NCBI GenBank assembly: GCA_013397695.1
Contig: VYZI01000525.1
Coordinates: 213,803 to 277,802 of the forward strand
Origin: Centropus unirufus
Lineage: Eukaryota; Chordata; Aves; Cuculiformes; Centropidae
Length of the DNA: 64,000 nt
Reading direction: 5' to 3'
The notes beneath the pieces are model-generated. The model saw only the letters and a list, made by a program, of their open reading frames with translations. It was not told the origin of the DNA and searched no databases. Below, in pieces: positions 12,801 through 24,049 of this stretch; the first letter of the stretch is position 1; each line of letters opens with the position of its first letter. Made by a program: the position numbers and the translations under genes.

Positions 12801-15800
12801 ATCTAAAAGTGCTCAGTAAGCTGCTTTTACTAAGAAAGATGAAACGCAGTCATGCTGAGCATAGTGCACGTGATGCTCTTCTAAGAGGGTACCTATTAAT
12901 CTGAAGACTATATCATACTGTTTGAATTAGTTATTATGAACGTCAAGAACTTGAGTTCGGACATACATTCATGAATGTTCTGAAGCTTCCAGAGAGAGAC
13001 TATCTGGTCTCTCTAGGCCTAACCTAGGAATCCCTTGGTATGACTTATACTACGCAGAGCGATGATTGCATGCCTTGATTGGCTATATTTTAGGAAGGAT
13101 TTGCCTTGGAGAGAAGTGTAAGGCTGTTGACTGTTACAAAACTAAAATTGTTCATGAAGAATCATAGCATCATTTTGGTGGGAAAAGACCTCTAAGGTCA
13201 TGAACTCCAACTTGTAACCTAACTCTGCCAAGTTCACCACTAAACCATGTCCCTAAGTGCCACATCTACATCTCTTTCTAATACCTCCAAGGATGGTGAC
13301 TCAGCCACTTTGCTGGGCAGCCTGTTCCAGTGCTTGGCAACCCTTTGGTGAAGAAATTTTTCTTGATATCTGATCTAAATATCCCGAGTTGAGGCAGTTT
13401 TCTCCAGTCCTATCATTGGTTACTTAAGAGAAGGGACCAACACCCACCTCACTACAGCCTCTTCTCAGGTAGCTATAAGGTCTCCTCTCAGCCTCCTCCT
13501 CTCCAAGCTAAACAGTCCCAATTCCCCAAGTCGTTCCTCATAAGGCTTGTGCTCCAGAGCCTTCCCCAGTTTCACTGTCCTGCTCCGGACATGTTCCATC
13601 ACCGCAATGTCCTTCTTGCATTGAGGGGCCCGAAACTGAACACAGGATTTGAGGTGCAGCCTAGCCTCACCAGCACTGAGTACGGGGGTACGATCACTCC
13701 CCTAGTCCTGCTGGCCACACTATTTCTGATACGCGTGTGGATGCTGTTGGCCGCCTTGGCCACCTGTGCAAGCTGCTCGCTCATGTTCAGCTGGCTGTTG
13801 ACTGCCATCCCCAGGTCTTTCTCCACCAGACAGTGTTTCAGCCACTCTTGCCCAAGCCTGTAGCGTGGCATAGGGTAGTGAGCCAAGTGCAGGACCTGAC
13901 AGTCAGCCTTGGTGTATCTCACACAGTTGGCCTTGGCCCATCAATCCAGCCTGCCCAGATGCCTCTGAAGAGGCTTTCTGCCATCAAGCAGATCAACCCT
14001 CCTGCTCAGCTTGGTGTCATCTGCAGTCTTACTGAGGGTACACATGATCCTTGCAACCAGATAATGGATAAAGGTATTAAACAGAACTTGCCCCAGGGGA
14101 GCCCTAGAGAACACCACTTTTGTGTGACCAGCCACTAGCTGTATGTATCTCCTTTGGGCTTGGCCATTGAGCCAGGTTTTTTACCAAGTGAAGAGTGTGC
14201 CCATCCAAGCCACAAGCAGCCAGTTTTTCTGGAAGAATGCTGTTTGAGATGGTGTCAAAGGCTTTACGAAAGCCTAGGTAGACAATATCCACAGCTTTGT
14301 ACTCAGCCACTAAACTCGTCACCTTGTCCTAGGAGGAGATCAGATTACTCAGCAGGACTTCCTTTCCCAAACCCATGCTGACTGGGTCTGACCACCTGGT
14401 TGTCCTAAATGTGCCGTGTGATGACAATCAAGGTGATCTGCTCCATAACCCTACCCAGTACCAAGGTCAGGCTGACAGACCTGTAGTTCCCCAGATCCTC
14501 CTTTGGCCCTTCTTAAAGGTAAGCATCAGATTTGCTAACGTCCAGTTAACTGAGAGTTCCCTAGTTTGCCTGGACTGCTGAGAAATGATGGAAAGTAGCT
14601 TGGTGACTACTTCTGCTAGTTCCTCCAGTGTCCTTGGGTGGATCCTATCCAGCACCATAGACTTGTGTGTGTCTAGTTGGTGTGACAGGTTGCTAATCTT
14701 TTTCTCTCATGTTATGGGGACTCCATTCTGCTCCCTATTCCTGTCTTCCAGCACAGGGGGCTAGGTACCCAGAAAACAACTGATCTTACTATTGAAGACT
14801 GAGGCAAAGAAGACATTAAGTACTTCACCCTTTTCCTCACCCTTTGATGAATCACAATGGATTTTTTAATTACTGAAATGATCAAGAATTCAGCTTGAAG
14901 CCATGCTATTTCTTACTGACGTTGGAGTTTCTTACCTCATAGTGTTCCCTGGTGTAATTTTATGAGACTAGTTACAGCATAAATACAGTTTTTTGGTTGT
15001 TCAACATTTATGCAAGGAAGGTAATACATATGTAGCTTTCTTTATAAGTCCAACAAGCCCTCCTTATATACAAAGTCATTCCCAAATGAAGCACAGTTCT
15101 TTTTGCAGAATTTAATAAAAAAGTAATGGCTGGAAAACTGCCTCAAGGTTCATGCTGCAAATCGCTTTTTCCAGTATAAAAACTGCTATAAAACAGTGAC
15201 TCAAAAGTGGCTGCTGAATCAGTAACACTGTACAAACCTGTGAAATTGTCGCCCATATTTGAAACTAGCCTCTCTAAATATTTATGTGCCTGATAAGGCT
15301 GTGTGTTCTGTCTTATTCAGGGAGAACTTTAAGTCCTGCAAATCCAGTTTTAAATTCTCGCTTCATAGGGCCTCCTATTATGAAATATCAGTTGATGATG
15401 GTCCTTGGGAAAAACAGAAGAGTTCAGGGCTCAATGTATGTACTGGAACAGGATCAAAAGCATGGTAAGTACATTGTGCTGTTTTGATATAAAATACCAC
15501 TTCAGATAAGCTAGATGGATCAGTTTTCTTAAGCATTTTGTTCAATACTGAGATTCTTATTGGGCTATGGGTAAATGCATTGCAGTTGTGTCCAAATATT
15601 CTCACTGCCAGTGTAGTTCAAAGCTGTCTCCATTGTATGAGAATGGCAGAGACCCTCTCACTCATAGGTGTGGAGAGAAGAGTTTGAAAGTGTGGAGCTG
15701 AGGCATTGGGAATAAATTCATCTTGGATGTGATTATGATTAGGAAGATGGCATGCTGCATGTAAAGTGAAATGGTTGATGTAGCAAAGGAAAGAGATTCT

Positions 15801-18800
15801 ACTCTAACTTGCAGAGGATTTTGAGGAGATCTCTGAACTGCTCTGTTGGTTAAAATGCTTAGATGACATAGCTCAGAGAACTCCAAAGTCTCAACTCGAA
15901 GAAGAACAGAAAAACATGTACTTGGAAACAGTGTTAAGTGTTCTCTGGCACATCTGTTGTCCATTCTCCTTCCAAGCCTCTCGCCTCTTTCAGACTTAAT
16001 TGAAAGGGCATAGTCTCTTTGCCAAAATATTTCCCTTAAACAAAGACGGGCAGATCTAAGCAGAGCTCTGTTGGTTTAATCAAAGAAGTAAATTATTTTA
16101 ACTTTAGTTTAAACAGCCTGCAGCACTGTATATAACTCAGATCAATTTAGTTTTGAGATGTGAGAGACATATACAGTGAGAGCCTCCTTCACCTGGAAAT
16201 GTGGCTGTGCTTGTAGAATAGGTCCTGGATTTATGTGGCAGGGTGAGATGACCTTAATGAAAGAAAAAAATGAATATTCATGCTCTAACCATGGTTACTG
16301 GGTTTTACTCTTCATTGTCATTCAGAGTTTTGTATTCAGCCAGCATAACTTAGTCCTTGAGGGTGCCAAGGATGAAACTGGCAGACTGCTAGGGGAACTT
16401 TCCTCGTGTTTAGTATTTCGGAAATGTACATTCTTAGTTTAAAGCCATTTTCACACCTTCAATTTGCTTGTCCATTCTGTACTGAGCAGCCATGGAAGCA
16501 GAAACAGAACTCCATGATGGCCTGTCTCCAGTGCTGTAATCAGTGTGTACTGTTGGTCTTCTCTAATCCAAGGCCAACCCTTCGTGATCTTCCTTAGCCA
16601 GTAGCATAGGAGCTCTTCTGGGATTTCAGACCTCCTAGACCTGAGAGGCATTTAAATGTCCAAGTGCTTCCTTCAGCTGCCAAAACTTGCATAAAAGGAT
16701 ATCAGTTGAGAGAGACAATAGTTTCAGACTGTGCTTCTCAGTTTCTTACTAACTCAGGCTTGCAAGTAGGTCAAAACTGTGAGAGAAAGAAGTCTTAGGC
16801 AACCACTGTCGGTGGCATTGTGGTCTGTTAGATGTGTAGTGGCTGTCACAGTCAGAGGTGTTTTGCTGCAATGACAGTAGTGCTTGACTGAGGATTTTAA
16901 GCTGTTTAGTGATCTGGGAAACAGAGGTGTTCACAGTACTGCTGCACAGAGGCTGTGATTAGTACCTAATCCCTTCTGAGCCCGGGCACAGGAGGGATAC
17001 TTTTGCTGGAGTTTAAACTTGTCTCAGAATGAGGTTCTATGCTGGCCCGTTGCACATGGAGGTGTGGCAGGTGTGAAAGTGTCTGATCCAACTGTTCAAG
17101 CCCACACCTTAGGATATGGGTGAAGAGACATAGTATTTGTAAATAAGTGTTGAGTCCCATAAATGAGAACTAACTGCAAGAATTGATTAGGAAGTGGTAG
17201 AAAGAAAGTAGGAGAAAACACACAATTTGTAGAGCTGCCATTCTTCATTTTAAATGCAGACTTAAGTCAGCAGTTATTGGGATTTTAAGGCAGGAGGTTT
17301 ATTGATAAAGAGACTAGATTTGTATTTAATATGCTTCTTTCCTGAATATTTCTCTTAATGGATTATTGAGGTTTACAAAGCCCCAGGTAGGTATCAAACC
17401 AAGAGTTTAAGGCATTTTTTAATAAACTAGTCAGCTTTCACTTAGTAGCATTCTTTATTCTTTCTCTTCTGGTGTTGGACATAGTTCTTCATCTATATGC
17501 AAGTCTTTTTGTTTTTTCTTGGTTTTGTTGTTTTTTTCTTTCCCACATTGTATTGCACAGCAAACAAGACTTCTACTTCTCTGTCTAGGTCCTACAATAT
17601 TAACAAGGTAGCCCATCAAGCCGTTGAAGAGATCCTTAAGTTTGGTGAGTGAACAGTGTGGCATTACTGGCCAAGTTTATATAAAGATTGACCTATCTAA
17701 TTTGGGGTCTTTCTCTTGGCTTAACAGCTAGAAAGCATGGAAGTTTGAATATGCCATTGAATACGGAACTGGTACAAAAAGGTTAGTGAAAAAGGCAAGA
17801 TTTCTTTAAATATCTTAACTTGGACNNNNNNNNNNNNNNNNNNNNATTTTCAGTATTCAGTGCTCTTACAAGATCGGTCTTTCTTACAAACATCATGTAG
17901 GCACAGTTGGTGAAAAATGTTTGACTTGATGGAAGGCACTTATTTAGACTTCTATATGTGTAAATCCTCAGGAGAACTTCAGTTTTGAGGCACTTAATAT
18001 TTACTTGCCTGAAGACAGCTGTTTACTGTCATGCAGTATTGCTGGAAGGGATCTTCTGTAACAACTATTTTTTTGCAGGTGAAGACTGTTAAACATCTGG
18101 AAAGATTCAATATTCCCTCTTGGTATTTCTGTTCCTCCCAGTGGAGGGAAGAGCTAATTTTCTCTGGAGAAACTAATGACTGCTTTCTCTTTTTATAGTA
18201 ACAAATGATTACAATGAGTCCCTGCTCTACAGCCCAGAAGAACCAAAGATGTATTTCAGTATTCGAGAACCTATTGTAAACAGAGTTTTCTCAAGTAGCC
18301 GGCAGCGTGGTTTCTCTTCAAAGTAAGTGTTGGCAGTATCAGTCACTGAAGAGTTATTTCATTCTGTGTATTTGTGAAAGTATGAGTAACCCAGGAGTTT
18401 TCCTTCAAGTGCTTCAACATCCAGTTTGTGTTTTGAGGGGCCCATTTGTTGTTCTCATGACAACAGGAAGAACATGTTCCCAAGTTGTGTTGTGCTTTTT
18501 TAGTGTTTGATCCATGCACAATCTTACAGAACAAAAGAATCTGACTGTCCCAATTTTGGGAGTGTACCATTTCCCTCAGTATAAGACATGGGCATTCACA
18601 AACTGGAGTGAATTCAGGAAAGGCCCACTGAGATAATTATGGGGCTGAAACACGTGGTTGTATAAGGGAGAGACTCAAAAGGGTTTTTTATTTAGTCTGG
18701 AGAAGACAAGAATAAGCAGAGTGGATCCAGTTGCTGTCTTCAGCTGCCAGTGGATGGTTACAGATGAGATGGAGTTGAATTCTTTTCAGAGCAGAATATG

Positions 18801-21014
18801 AGCCAGCAGCCATGATACAGGCTGTAAGGATGGGATGTTTAATTCTGATAATGAATGTTCACAGTGAGCATGGTCGGGCACTAGAGCAGGTTGGCTGGCA
18901 ACTGTGATGTTGCTGTCCGTGGAGGTACTCAAAACATGTCTGGACAAGATCATAAACAAGTTTTCAAGCTTCAGAAGAGGCTGCCCAGGGAAATGGATGA
19001 GTTGTCATCCCTGGAGGAATTTTTAGACATGTAAATATGGCACGTAGAGCCATGGTTTAGTGGTGGACTGGGCGGTGTTAGGTTAACAGTTGTAGTTGGT
19101 GGTCTCATAGCTCTTTTCCAACCTAAATGATGCCATGATTCTGTGAAGCTGGCCACAATTAAATATAGACACATGCAACTGATGTTTACATGTTCAGAAT
19201 AACTATGTTAGGACCAATATGTCTTAGTATTAGGTGTTAATTCAACCTGTTACATCAAAGCAAATACTGAAAGGTGCTTTGACTTGAAGACACGAATTCT
19301 GCTCCTTTTTAGCCGCCTCAGTGTCACAGCAACATTTTATGATCTAGTAGTAAATGACATCTGTGGCATCTGGGATTGACTGCTATGATAGTAGATGCCC
19401 ACTCTGCGTGTATTGTGTTTAGGTGTTTGCTCATTAGTCATTTGGATCTGGGAATTCTCAAGGGTGAGTAAGTCTTAAGAGATGAGGTTAACATAGCAGC
19501 AAACAACTACACAAAGTTTAGTCATATTTGGGGTCCTCAGCATTGGATGTATGAAAACTATACTGGAGCTACAGATGTCTGCATACTCACAAGGAATAAC
19601 TAATATTTCGTTTTTGAAGTAGAATTTGCTACCTGGCACAGTTGATCTTTAGCTTTGATACTCGATATCTCCCCATTGCTATTCTTTATCTTTTTTTTGG
19701 CACAGTAGCTGCCTCTAGTGAAATAGAGGACTGGAACATGCTTCCGTGTTCTTCTGCAGTATCCAGGCTTCGCTGTGTTTTAGTGAAACAGTTGCCAAGT
19801 AAGCTTTGACACTGTGGCTGTGCTTCCAAGTTTTTGAAATTTGTGAAAGATGTGTTTTCCTGAAATACTAAGTCACTGGATAATTGTTCATTAAATTTTG
19901 GAGGTCAGAACATTGTCTAGGCTGAGGCCTAAGTCATAAACAATCAAGCACATCCATGTGAGACTGCAGGCTTGCAGCATCTCTGGCATGATTATTAGTT
20001 CCCATTTACAAATATTAAAAAGATTTGGAGAGCGCTTTATTAAATAGAGTTCTTGCTTTCTTATATGTGTGAAAGGATAAAGGTTGTGTTAATTTTTCTT
20101 TTAAGCGTCGGTAAAGAGGAAGATAGTAACTTTATTCTCTCTTGTCTAGCTGGGAAAGAGCTGCCTTAAATTTGATAACCTTATATTTACATTTGTTGCC
20201 TTAAAGATATAGTAGTGAAACTAATATTGACAGTAATATGCTGCAATACCTATTTATGATGTTGCCTGGTAAGCGTTCTGACCATCAACTTTGTGTGGGA
20301 AATTACTTTCCATTCTGTCTGTGATTCATGTAGCAAAGTAGACTTTAATATCCAAACTATTTGAAACTCAAGCATTTCTAGTTGAAATTACATGTTCCAC
20401 CTAACCTGAAGATCATACATTAGAATCATAAATTGAAAACTTCTCTGTTGAGGATTAAGTAAATCAATGGCATCATCACCAATAAATAATCATCACTAAT
20501 AAATGGCATCATCACCAGCTTTTTTTAAAATACACCTAATATCCAGCCTTCAGTCCCAAGTTACATTATAGGCTATTCTCACACTCTTGGACCAATAGAC
20601 TCCGTTCGAACAAGTCCTTCAGTTTTCTCTGGACTCTGCTATGTCTATACAAAGTGCTGATAATTCGGGGGATTCTAGTGCTTATTATTGTACTAAACTC
20701 TTCCCCAGTCTTCTGTATGATTAAGCATGTACTGACCCATGCAAAGGAATGTCCAAGAACCAGTCTTATTCTTCAGATAAATGCTTGTTTGAAACACAGA
20801 GTTTTTTTAACCTATTTTGTTAAACTTACTTTTTTTTTTTGGTTGCTTTTTATTTTTGTTTTGCAGAGTATGTGTCCGTTCCCGTTGTTGGGATGCATGC
20901 ATGGTTGTAGATGGAGGAACATCTTTTGAGTTCAATGATGGGGCAATAGCATCAATAATGATTGATACAGAGGATGCACTGTGTACTGTTCTGCTGGAAG
21001 AAAGAAGGACCTGA
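3779..21014 (+). CDS. NADK2: NADK2, mitochondrial NAD kinase 2 (11 exons, exon 1 outside window)
   Basis: NADK2 phosphorylates NAD+ to NADP+ with ATP in the mitochondrial matrix. Eleven exons with AG/GT borders join in one frame: 3779-3867, 4223-4311, 5492-5573, 6907-6990, 10036-10172, 11199-11277, 15369-15464, 17589-17644, 17728-17781, 18199-18322 and 20867-21014. They give 345 codons plus stop. Seen directly: the NAD-kinase nucleotide motif GGDGTM split across exons at 4311/5492, NTDPERSEGHL after it, and CTGTGSKAW further on. The product matches vertebrate NADK2 nearly end to end from the residues LALKGS onward; the human protein is about 442 residues, so about 95 N-terminal residues with the mitochondrial presequence are missing. 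No GC-rich first exon is visible in 1-3778. The last residues (LEERRT) run a little past the usual end. Identification is firm; exon borders rest on phase and splice sites only. Confidence 0.97.
4223..4311 (+). CDS. NADK2: NADK2 coding exon 3
   Basis: Acceptor ctttgtag, donor gtacga. It encodes NEGIEVRLVKRREY to DAIISAG and ends one base into the second glycine of the GGDGT motif, so the catalytic motif spans an intron. Confidence 0.95.
5492..5573 (+). CDS. NADK2: NADK2 coding exon 4 (GGDGT motif)
   Basis: Acceptor tctgtag, donor gtaaaa. It completes GGDGTMLLAASK and carries GVNTDPER. The GGDG loop binds nucleotide phosphates in the NAD kinase family (family knowledge); the motif is intact here. 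Confidence 0.95.
6907..6990 (+). CDS. NADK2: NADK2 coding exon 5
   Basis: Acceptor gtttccag, donor gtagga. It encodes SEGHLCLPVRYTH to KLYRGEF; 84 bases, keeping a two-base overhang at both ends. Confidence 0.95.
7575..8203 (+). mobile_element. CR1 LINE, 3' part of ORF2 and tail
   Basis: Reads LYSALVRPQLEYCVQLWNPQ, RATKMIRGLENL-like text, RLRELGLFSLEKRRLWGDLI: the C-terminal end of CR1 reverse transcriptase. It is then followed by the typical 3'UTR (gtgaggcactggaacatgttgcc). The ORF stays open for 118 codons but is only a fragment. In NADK2 intron 5. Confidence 0.88.
8204..10035. other. NADK2 intron 5, right part
   Basis: Nothing recognised beyond ordinary intron sequence. The intron also holds 6991-7574, likewise without features. 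Confidence 0.6.
10036..10172 (+). CDS. NADK2: NADK2 coding exon 6
   Basis: Acceptor tttcaaag, donor gtaagt. It encodes WQWRQRIRLYLEGTGIN, DLHEQQLSQEQHS and a variable stretch ending NERFQDQ. Confidence 0.95.
11199..11277 (+). CDS. NADK2: NADK2 coding exon 7
   Basis: Acceptor atttgcag, donor gtatgt. It encodes SGPHLLPVRALNEVFIGESL, a strongly conserved part of the C-terminal domain where the NADK family has its N-E pair. Confidence 0.95.
11278..13154. other. NADK2 intron 7, left part
   Basis: Mostly plain intron. A stretch at about 12070-12130 (tgtacagtgcctgggacac) faintly recalls the end of an old L3/CR1-like LINE; too weak to call. Confidence 0.5.
13155..14875 (-). mobile_element. CR1 LINE, antisense, about 1.7 kb
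   Basis: The + strand starts with the reversed CR1 end (gaatcatagcatcattttgg…aagacctctaagg). On the - strand, broken pieces of reverse transcriptase follow: ADDTKLSRRVDLLDGRKPLQ, DIVYLGFRKAFDTI (the FSKAFDT region), EKLAACGLDGHTL. Frames are shifted between pieces. It fills much of NADK2 intron 7. Confidence 0.9.
15369..15464 (+). CDS. NADK2: NADK2 coding exon 8
   Basis: Acceptor cttcatag, donor gtaagt. It encodes ASYYEISVDDGPWEKQKSSG and the CTGTGSKAW motif; the Trp codon is split across the intron. Confidence 0.95.
17589..17644 (+). CDS. NADK2: NADK2 coding exon 9 (56 bases)
   Basis: Acceptor ctgtctag, donor gtgagt. A small exon encoding SYNINKVAHQAVEEILKF. It is parted from the next exon by an intron of only 83 bases. 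Confidence 0.93.
17728..17781 (+). CDS. NADK2: NADK2 coding exon 10 (54 bases)
   Basis: Acceptor cttaacag, donor gttagt. It encodes ARKHGSLNMPLNTELVQK. At 54 bases it could be skipped without a frameshift. An assembly gap begins 45 bases downstream. Confidence 0.92.
17826..17845. other. Assembly gap, 20 N
   Basis: Unresolved bases in the NADK2 intron after exon 10. It does not touch an exon. Confidence 0.99.
18199..18322 (+). CDS. NADK2: NADK2 coding exon 11
   Basis: Acceptor tttttatag, donor gtaagt. It encodes NDYNESLLYSPEEPKMYF, then IREPIVNRVFSS and RQRGFSSK. Confidence 0.95.
18600..19147 (+). mobile_element. CR1 LINE fragment and tail
   Basis: Degenerate tail phrases (gagcatggtcgggcactagagcaggttgg, gaggctgcccagggaaatgg), ending ccatgattctgtgaag. 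An inner piece seems duplicated or rearranged, since two tail-like segments follow each other. NADK2 intron 11. Confidence 0.75.
20867..21014 (+). CDS. NADK2: NADK2 terminal coding exon and stop
   Basis: Acceptor ttttgcag after a long T tract. It encodes VCVRSRCWDACMVVDGG, SFEFNDGAIASIMI and the C-terminus LLEERRT followed by TGA at 21012-21014. Confidence 0.96.
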
Positions 21015-22086
21015 GTGTCTTATGCTGGACCGGTTCTGGATCCAGAGAGAGAACTCCTGGAGGCAGACAGCACACCACAATGCTACATGTTGGAAGTTGG
21101 CCTTTTTGGGTGCAAGAGAATTTGGAGGAAGCTTGAGATGCTTTTCATTCCTTTGAGTTGGGAAACCTTAGCCTGGTGTTTAAGCTATTTTGCATCTGGT
21201 ATAGAAGAAATAAATCTGAAGTCCTCTTACCTCTAACTTTGGTGAAAACTGGCATTTTAACATGTAAGGCAAATATGAAAGAACATCTTTTTGAACACAG
21301 GTAGATGAGTTCAAGTATTAAGTCAGTAGCATTAAATATTCAGATGTACAATTTTTTAGTAACAGCCTGGGACTGATGTAATTAAATACCTTCATACATA
21401 TACTTTTGTAGAAAATATGACTGTCAATCTAGAGATTTGATGCAAGGGTATATATAGATTTTGGTAAATCCTGATGTTGATGTAACAGAAATGGAAATAC
21501 AAACCTTTTGTATGCTTTTCAAAAACTTTATGACTTTGTAGTTTTGTATGACTTGTGACAATTTTTTTTGCTCTTCCAGTATTTTTTCTACTTTGTAGAT
21601 TTACATCAAAAGTAAAATTTTGGTTTAATCATGTCTTGAATGGGGTAGTTCTTACCTTTTCTCTTTGGCTAGAGGGTCTTTGAACCCAAGGGTTTTCTTG
21701 AGCCTTTTAACAGGGATATATGATCTACAGAAAACCTTTTGAAGGAAGATATATTCCTTCACTTAATGGGGATTAGTTGACTAGCAGGTGTTAGTCACAG
21801 TTGTGTGTGTAGTTGGCCATCATGAAGATATTTGGCCTTACTAAGTTGAACAGTTTGGAATTGTAGGTTTTGAGTTTCTTTATGATTAAGTAAGAATGAG
21901 ATGTGCTGGGTGCTAGTAATTGGAGCACAAGTTAATACCTTTGTTTCAGTTTTCCAAGTATATGTTTTTTTAACTTCCCGAGGAAGTACACATTTCCAGT
22001 CCTCTGCTGAAATCTACTGATATTTAATTGACCACAAATTAATTTTAATTTTACTTGTTTCTGATCATGTATTATTTAAGCAAGTA

Positions 22087-22092
22087 AATAAA
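22087..22092 (+). terminator. NADK2: poly(A) signal AATAAA, NADK2 proximal candidate
   Basis: Canonical hexamer about 1.07 kb after the stop codon, next to an A-rich run. The downstream region is only weakly GT-rich, so this is the weaker of the two candidates. Confidence 0.4.
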
Positions 22093-23481
22093 AGAAAAAA
22101 AAAGCTCTGATCACAGAAGAAGTGGTGACTTATGTACTGTTTTAGAGAAACTGTGCACTATGGCTGCCTTTGAGACTCTCTGATAACTGCATTGAGAGGG
22201 CAGAATTTGACAAAATGAAGATTTCTATAGCAGGAACTCTTCTGCTGCATGACTTGAAACAAGTATGTTTTGTCCTGTCTACTACAGATCTATTTCCAAA
22301 AGTGAGTTTTCTTCAAACTGCTTTTGAATGAAGTCTTCTGTAAGAGATGTTCTCAGTTCTAATAGAAATGTTCTCCATTGTGGCCAATCAGTCTGTTTAT
22401 TGCCAATCACAAAATGTAAACTGATTATAGGTGGAAAAAAGTGATGAAGGACTTCTTTCTTCCTCTACTGGTGTTTCTATGCACTGTATATCAAAATTTA
22501 GAGGAAATTGATTTGAGGAGACAGTTCGCAATTCCAGGAAATTATGATTCTGATGGAGCTTCTTGAATAAGCTATCACTATGTATATTTTACTTTTCACT
22601 ATGCTGCAGATTGGGTTATTTTCACTATTTTTCTGTTTGAGTTGTCAAGATTGCAGACCAGAAGGAGAAGCTCAGAGTTGCCAGATATTCTTTTGAAGCT
22701 TGCTAAGTTCAGGAACTGTCAGATTAAAGCTCTTAATTTCTAAAATAATCTGCAAAACTGGTCACAAGATGCGAAAGACTAATTTTTCTAAGGAAAGCTG
22801 TCTTCTAATCCATCTGCAACCATTTAAGGATGGTTTAAGTGCCACTGTCCAGTATAATAGTCAAAATGCTGTTAAGATTAAAAAAAACCCCACAACCCAC
22901 CAATGCCATTAGTACTAATTTATTACTTTCCAGAACTTTACCACTGTGTTAGATCAGAGGTTAGGTATTGACACTTTGGCCCTACAGAACCAAGGTATTA
23001 TCTGGTTTTGGGCTTAGAAAGTTTTCACAGTCAAATTCCTAACTTAGCAAAGTGGAAGCTTGACGACTCATGAGTGGCCTCTACTGGTTTTGTCTATATT
23101 TAATTGCACTTCTGTTGAAGCATTTACTGGTGAATGCGATTTAAATAACTAGAGTGATTCAGAGCTCTATAATAGATAAACAGTAAGTAGCTACCTTTTT
23201 TTTAATTAAAGAATTGTGGAATCATTTCTAGGCATCCTTTATTATAAAGGATTGCAGTACAGACAACGTACTGGTAGACAGTATTCCATGACAGGACTGA
23301 GTATTGGTTTAACACAGATCGAATCTGTCTAGACCAGCAGTGAACTTTGCACCTCTTCTACGTGCTGAATCAAAGCCACAGTCTTTTAATTTAGTGCCAG
23401 TCCACACTGTGCTCTCCTGAACTAGACCTGTCAGTCTTTACTTTTTTTTTTTTTAAAAAAAGTGGTGTTTATACATTATGT

Positions 23482-23487
23482 AATAAA
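23482..23487 (+). terminator. NADK2: poly(A) signal AATAAA, NADK2 distal candidate
   Basis: Canonical hexamer with a T/GT-rich element 30-45 bases downstream. It faces the SKP2 3' end about 0.6 kb away. Confidence 0.5.
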
Positions 23488-24049
23488 AACGAAAAACTTG
23501 AGACATGAAGCTGTTTCGTGCCTTGTTTAAAAAGTGACTGTTTTATTTGCTCAGATGCTTCTCATTTACTATGGAATTTGTTTTAAATGATGGTTTCTAA
23601 GCCTTCAAGTAAAATGCAGAGACTTTTCTATGGGGAGCTTTTTGATATGAATTGCTCAGAGCTACCACATAACTTTGTTAGGAAAAGGCCAGTGCTGCCC
23701 CTCACCCAGATGACTTCTATTATGTGTCTGCTACAGCTGCTGTAATCACCAGTAGACCTGCAATAGAAATGTCTGTCCTCTTCTAATGCTGAACCTGTTT
23801 CTTGAGAAGACATCAGGGCTGTTCCTTCTAGTTAAACTCATCTTTACTACTATAACAATTCTGTACAGGGCTTTCAAGCGCAGCCTATTAAATGCTGAAT
23901 GACCCTGTCCTCTAAACCACTGTTTAGACATTGTTTGGACAAGTTTCTCCTTTTAGTCATGACAGTAATTTTGTACGAAACAACAATCCCTTAGAACTTC
24001 ATTAAATGCAAGAGAAGTTATATGGGGTTACATTGTGAACAAAAGACAG

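Larger units (their letters stand above)
21015..23510 (+). other. NADK2: NADK2 3'UTR, approximate extent
   Basis: No open coding structure follows the NADK2 stop. AATAAA lies at 22087-22092 and at 23482-23487; the second is followed by the T/GT-rich stretch ctgtttcgtgccttgttt, as expected of a cleavage site. Which site is used cannot be read from the sequence. Confidence 0.55.
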
